NCBI RefSeq assembly: GCF_009299835.1
Contig: NZ_VKCZ01000007.1
Coordinates: 290,827 to 354,826, forward strand
From: Microlunatus speluncae
Lineage (GTDB): Bacteria > Actinomycetota > Actinomycetes > Propionibacteriales > Propionibacteriaceae
Reading direction: 5' to 3'
DNA length: 64,000 nt
The notes below the pieces were generated by a model. That model was given only the letters and a program-made list of their open reading frames with translations. It was not told the origin of the DNA and did no database searches. Both the position numbers and the translations under genes were made by a program. Positions 60,973 through 64,000 of the stretch are shown piece after piece (the stretch's first letter is position 1; the number at the start of each line of letters is the position of its first letter).

Positions 60973-60992
60973 TATATACGAACTCGTATATA
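60973..60992. promoter_or_regulatory. TATATACG-N4-CGTATATA operator over amidase promoter
   Basis: Perfect 8-4-8 palindrome overlapping the TATAAT -10 element of the amidase; symmetry extends one base further on each side. The same half-site is found before the DUF6204-TetR operon at 57755, so the TetR protein is the likely regulator. Confidence 0.7.
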
Positions 60993-61065
60993 AGTAGCCG
61001 ACGATGCCGGGTCGGCCTCCCGCATCGTGGGAATCGACCGTTTTCACTGTGGGGCTTTCGATCCA

Positions 61066-61084
61066 GCGGGTTAGCCTAACCAAC
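61066..61084. promoter_or_regulatory. Iron-box-like palindrome
   Basis: Perfect core GGTTAG-C-CTAACC (61069-61081) of the DtxR/IdeR consensus, but the outer bases do not match (13 of 19 overall). It lies 42 bp before the glycosidase-like gene. Confidence 0.4.
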
Positions 61085-61096
61085 AGAATCGCGATG

Positions 61097-61120
61097 ATAG
61101 TTTCGACTATTCGAAAGTAG
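61097..61120. promoter_or_regulatory. Candidate sugar-regulator operator
   Basis: Imperfect palindrome with half-sites TAGTTTCGA and TTCGAAAGTA, ending 5 bp before the start codon at 61126. TTTCGA/TCGAAA elements resemble those found in actinobacterial xylan and arabinan genes under LacI-type control. Confidence 0.45.
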
Positions 61121-61125
61121 AGCCC

Positions 61126-62562
61126 ATGACGGACACCGCACCACGTCGCTATCGGGGCTCCGGACTGCGCGATCAGACGCCGGCCGGTGGGATCAGGTCG
61201 GCCCTCGCCGGCGGCAACACCGTCGGCGGGTGGATCCGGGAGAAGGCGGCCCGGGCCGACGGCTATCGCCACGTCGACACCCCGGCCATGATCGAACTGC
61301 TCACCTCGATCGGCGCCAATCACTACTGCTACAGCATCTGGGACTCGCCGACCGACTTCGATGATCTCTGGTCGGAGTTCCTGCCGGCGGCGCAGCAGGC
61401 CGGGATCCAGGTGATGCCCTACATCGTGCCGCCGTCGGAGACGTTCAGCTGGGGCAAGTCGTCGCAGCCGTACGTGATGGACTACATCGCCTGGGCCCGC
61501 GCCTTCGCCGAGCTGTCATTGAAGTATCCGGTGCTGACCGCCTGGGCCATCGACGACTTCGACTGGGCCGAGAACCCCGCCGTCTTCGTCCCCGACTACC
61601 TGGCCCGGGTCCGTGAGGCACAACTCGCCATCAATCCCCGGCTCGGCCTCTACACCTGCGCCTACGTCACCGGCGCGACGTCGGACGACTTCATGATCAA
61701 GTACGGGCCGTACCTGGACGGCATCGTCTTTCCCTACCTGGACGGGCACAACTTCAACACGATCCGGCCCGAGCGGCTGCGCACCGATCTGGACACCATC
61801 ATCGAAGTGACCCGGCGGCACGATCTGGACGTGATCGTTCTGGCCTACACCGGCCGTTGGCTCGCCGGCCTGCTCGAGCCCACTGCTGAATACGTATCCG
61901 CCTGCGTCACCGAGGCCGTGACCCGAGCCGCTTCCGGCGAGATCCTCGGGGTGACCAGCTACGGCCTCCAGGTCGACGGCGCGCCGGCCGTCGGCAACGG
62001 GCGGCGTTCGATGTACGGCGACGGGCGTGGCGCCCTGCTGGCGCCGGTGGTCCCGGTCAAGGAGGGTGAGTTCGCCGAACTCGTCACCCGGATCGACGTT
62101 CAGCCGGACAGTCCGCGCCACGAGCTGGGATTCTGGCATTCGCGGACAATGACGATCGAGAAGGTGCCCGAGCGGGGCGACTACCGGATCGACGTCATGA
62201 TCGACGGTGAACCAGTCTGGAGCGCCGACGTGCACGACTCCACCTGGCAGCAACTGTGGGTCTACGGGCGATCGCCGCAGGGAGCGTTCGACGTGTCTGC
62301 CACCCTGCGTGGCAAGACCGAGGCGACCCTGGCGTTCCGGCTGACCGCGCTGCGCGATGTCGGCGGGGCCTGCATCGATGTCGGGATCGACGCGATCGAC
62401 ACGATCGGCTTCACCGTCCCCGATCCCGGCTTCGAGGATCCCGCCGCCTGGCGGGTCGCCGACTCGGGTGGCCAGCTCGTCGCCGTCGTCGACCGCTATC
62501 AACCGGATCGTCCCGATCTGATCATCCAAGCCGTTCGCGAGGCCTATTCCACAAACCCTTGA
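61126..62562 (+). CDS. Putative glycosidase-like TIM-barrel protein
   Basis: 478-aa protein, not assigned to a named family. It has a barrel-like pattern (ANHYCYSIWDSPTDFDDL, VMPYIVPPSETFSWG, YPVLTAWAIDDFDWAENP, with acidic residues DDFDWAE as possible catalytic or metal residues) and a C-terminal beta-sandwich (VMIDGEPVWSADVHD). No signal peptide, so cytoplasmic. It sits before a GH43 enzyme, 27 bp apart, in what is probably one operon for plant polysaccharide use. Confidence 0.68.
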   Translation: MTDTAPRRYRGSGLRDQTPAGGIRSALAGGNTVGGWIREKAARADGYRHVDTPAMIELLTSIGANHYCYSIWDSPTDFDDLWSEFLPAAQQAGIQVMPYIVPPSETFSWGKSSQPYVMDYIAWARAFAELSLKYPVLTAWAIDDFDWAENPAVFVPDYLARVREAQLAINPRLGLYTCAYVTGATSDDFMIKYGPYLDGIVFPYLDGHNFNTIRPERLRTDLDTIIEVTRRHDLDVIVLAYTGRWLAGLLEPTAEYVSACVTEAVTRAASGEILGVTSYGLQVDGAPAVGNGRRSMYGDGRGALLAPVVPVKEGEFAELVTRIDVQPDSPRHELGFWHSRTMTIEKVPERGDYRIDVMIDGEPVWSADVHDSTWQQLWVYGRSPQGAFDVSATLRGKTEATLAFRLTALRDVGGACIDVGIDAIDTIGFTVPDPGFEDPAAWRVADSGGQLVAVVDRYQPDRPDLIIQAVREAYSTNP

Positions 62563-62589
62563 CCAACACCGAGACAGGAGACCATGATC

Positions 62590-63693
62590 ATGGCCAACCG
62601 ACTGCGTGACTCGAGCCCCCGATCCCTGCTCCGACGACGATCCGAGCGATACCGGCGACCTCGGCTGCCGGCCGCGCTGTTCGCGATCATGATCTTCGCC
62701 GTGCTCGGCGTCGGCGCGCCGGACTCGGCGACCGCGGCCCCGACGGCCGGGACCTACACCAACCCGATCCGCGACGGTGCCGATCCGTGGCTCGCCTTCC
62801 ACGACGGGCAGTATTTCCTGGCCAGCACGACCGCCGCCAGCGTGATCACGGTCTCGACCTCGCCGTCCCTGGCTACCCTCGGCGCGGCGACGCCGACCGT
62901 GGTCTACGACGCATCGACCCAGCCGACCGAGTATCAGGACAACATCTGGGCGCCGGAGATCCACCGGTTCGGCGATCGCTGGTATCTCTACTACACCGCG
63001 CAGATCGAAGGCGACATCTCGACCCATCGCAACTTCGTCGCGGAGAGCCAGGGCGACAGCCCGCTCGGCCCGTACACCTACAAGGGCCAACTGGAAGGGC
63101 CGGACATCTTCAGCATCGACGGCACCGTGCTCACGGTCGATGATCAGCTCTACTACATCTATGCCGGCATCCCGACGTCCGGCGCCCAGAAGCTCTACAT
63201 CGCACCGATGAGCGATCCGTGGACCCTCGCGGCCGAACCGCGGATCCTGTCCGAGCCCAACTACGAGTGGGAGAAGATCGGCGACGGCGAGACCCAGGAA
63301 GGCGCCTACCCGATCTATCGCAACGGCAAGATCTACGTCACGTACTCCGCGGCCCAGTGCGGCACCCCGGACTACGCGATCGGACTGCTCACCTACACCG
63401 GTGGCGATCCGGCCGACCGGGCCTCCTGGACCAAGACCCCGGAGCCGATCTTCAGCAAGAGCCCGGAGAACGGCGTCTACGGCCCCGGCCACCACAGCTT
63501 CTTCACCTCACCGGACGGCACCGAGGACTGGATCGTCTACCACGCCAGGGATTACGCGAACAGCTCGGACTGCGGCGAACCCCGCACCATCCGGGCCCAG
63601 AAGATCAACTGGACCGCCGACGACAAGCCCGACCTCGGCATCCCGGCCGCGCTCGGCACCGCCCTCCCCCTCCCCGCCGGCGATCCCGGCTGA
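62590..63693 (+). CDS. GH43-family secreted glycosidase
   Basis: 367-aa secreted enzyme. Signal peptide with hydrophobic core LPAALFAIMIFAVLGVGA and cleavage near ATAAP. The five-bladed propeller markers are NPIRDGADPWLAF (catalytic base Asp), QDNIWAPEIHRFGDRWYLYYTA and QEGAYPIYRNGKIYVTYSA (acid Glu in QEGAYP). Likely an arabinofuranosidase or xylosidase. ATG 62590 is preferred since AGGAG lies 9 nt upstream; 62584 is too close. Confidence 0.88.
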   Translation: MANRLRDSSPRSLLRRRSERYRRPRLPAALFAIMIFAVLGVGAPDSATAAPTAGTYTNPIRDGADPWLAFHDGQYFLASTTAASVITVSTSPSLATLGAATPTVVYDASTQPTEYQDNIWAPEIHRFGDRWYLYYTAQIEGDISTHRNFVAESQGDSPLGPYTYKGQLEGPDIFSIDGTVLTVDDQLYYIYAGIPTSGAQKLYIAPMSDPWTLAAEPRILSEPNYEWEKIGDGETQEGAYPIYRNGKIYVTYSAAQCGTPDYAIGLLTYTGGDPADRASWTKTPEPIFSKSPENGVYGPGHHSFFTSPDGTEDWIVYHARDYANSSDCGEPRTIRAQKINWTADDKPDLGIPAALGTALPLPAGDPG

Positions 63694-63958
63694 TCACCAT
63701 CGTTCCCTGGGCCCGGATCCACCGATGAGCTTGGTCGTGGTGTCGCGGTCACTCGAGGTCAGCCGGACCGATCCGCTCGGTGCATGCCTAGGGAAAAGAC
63801 GCGCCAAGGACGGGCCGGTTGAAGCGTTTCCTGGGATTTCCGGCCGTGTGCCGGTTGGGCTGCGGTCGGGATCATCGAGTGTGACGTTTCCCGGCTCGAT
63901 CGTCGGGCAAATTCATACGGTCGAGACAACATTCGTGTCGAGAGCGGAGTTGTTGGCG
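63694..63958. other. Intergenic DNA after the GH43 gene
   Basis: No credible gene. Contains GATC words and A/T-rich patches (for example AAATTCATACGG near 63909) that might be promoter DNA for the following possible gene. Confidence 0.4.
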
Positions 63959-64000
63959 ATGGTGAAGTTGTTTCCGGTGGGGACGCGGGATCGGTTCATT
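63959..64000 (+). CDS. Possible 5' end of a truncated gene
   Basis: The frame from ATG 63959 reads MVKLFPVGTRDRFI to the window edge, with GGAG about 9 nt upstream; a GTG at 63935 is in the same frame. Many TTG codons make it look unlike its neighbours, perhaps of other origin. Product unknown. Confidence 0.25.
   Translation, partial: MVKLFPVGTRDRFI

Noticed and set aside
61516..63495. 659-aa open frame on the minus strand across the glycosidase and GH43 genes
   Set aside because: Shadow of two well-supported plus-strand genes; composition is Gly/Arg/Asp-rich with no domain, as expected from high-GC antisense frames.

Overview
The window is GC-rich with G/C-dominated third codon positions, Tat-type lipoproteins, an F420/flavin LLM-type oxidoreductase, an ECF42-type sigma factor and many start codons preceded at 6-8 nt by a -10-like hexamer. 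This fits a high-GC actinobacterium, and the gene mix looks like Propionibacteriaceae (Microlunatus-like); the family assignment is inference. No rRNA, tRNA, CRISPR array, prophage or intact insertion sequence was found. It reads as an ordinary chromosomal stretch rich in transport, regulation and carbohydrate genes.

Layout. 1-2490: 3' end of a peptide/oligosaccharide ABC importer operon. 2677-8653: single genes (phosphotransferase, cold-shock protein, SDR with its TetR regulator and paired operators, PAP2 phosphatase, a frameshifted GH35 beta-galactosidase). 8815-13364: an iron-box-preceded, translationally coupled four-gene cassette (Fe(II)/2OG hydroxylase, SbnB-like, SbnH/Y4yA-like decarboxylase, SbnA-like), predicted to make a 2,3-diaminopropionate-derived metabolite. 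13680-22335: FMN-binding protein, acyltransferase, isomerase plus GntR, TetR plus DrrAB-type exporter, NUDIX, a secreted protein, PadR plus VOC protein beside a permease remnant. 22398-28214: AlkZ-like protein, ABC exporter, NarL-type two-component system. 28225-29241: iron-siderophore binding lipoprotein with an iron box over its start. 29596-42194: sulfatase, DinB-like protein, serine hydrolase, ECF42 sigma with DGPF protein, TetR, LLM oxidoreductase, cupin, WYL regulator with VOC protein, acetyltransferases. 42195-50699: alpha/beta-hydrolase-fold protein without its nucleophile serine, a complete Dpp-type ABC operon, SDR, second DinB-like protein. 50828-57720: secreted protein, OmpR-type two-component system divergent from a lipoprotein/MacA/MacB-like efflux operon. 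57796-63693: DUF6204-TetR pair, amidase, glycosidase-like protein and GH43 enzyme. The last 300 bases hold a possible truncated gene start.

How parts may work together. The cassette at 8815 and the binding protein at 28225 share DtxR/IdeR-type boxes, so metabolite synthesis and ferric uptake may be co-regulated by iron. The two-component system at 52002-53905 probably controls the efflux operon next to it through 11-bp-spaced direct repeats. The ECF42 sigma factor probably drives its own DGPF-sigma operon.

The most unusual layer is intergenic. Two families of palindromic elements sit at gene 3' ends, mostly between convergent genes: one with TTGTCAGA-type arms, one built on CCGACCCGTCA and GGCGGCGTGTCG. 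A dispersed CTTCGACA-GCTCAGGG repeat accompanies them.
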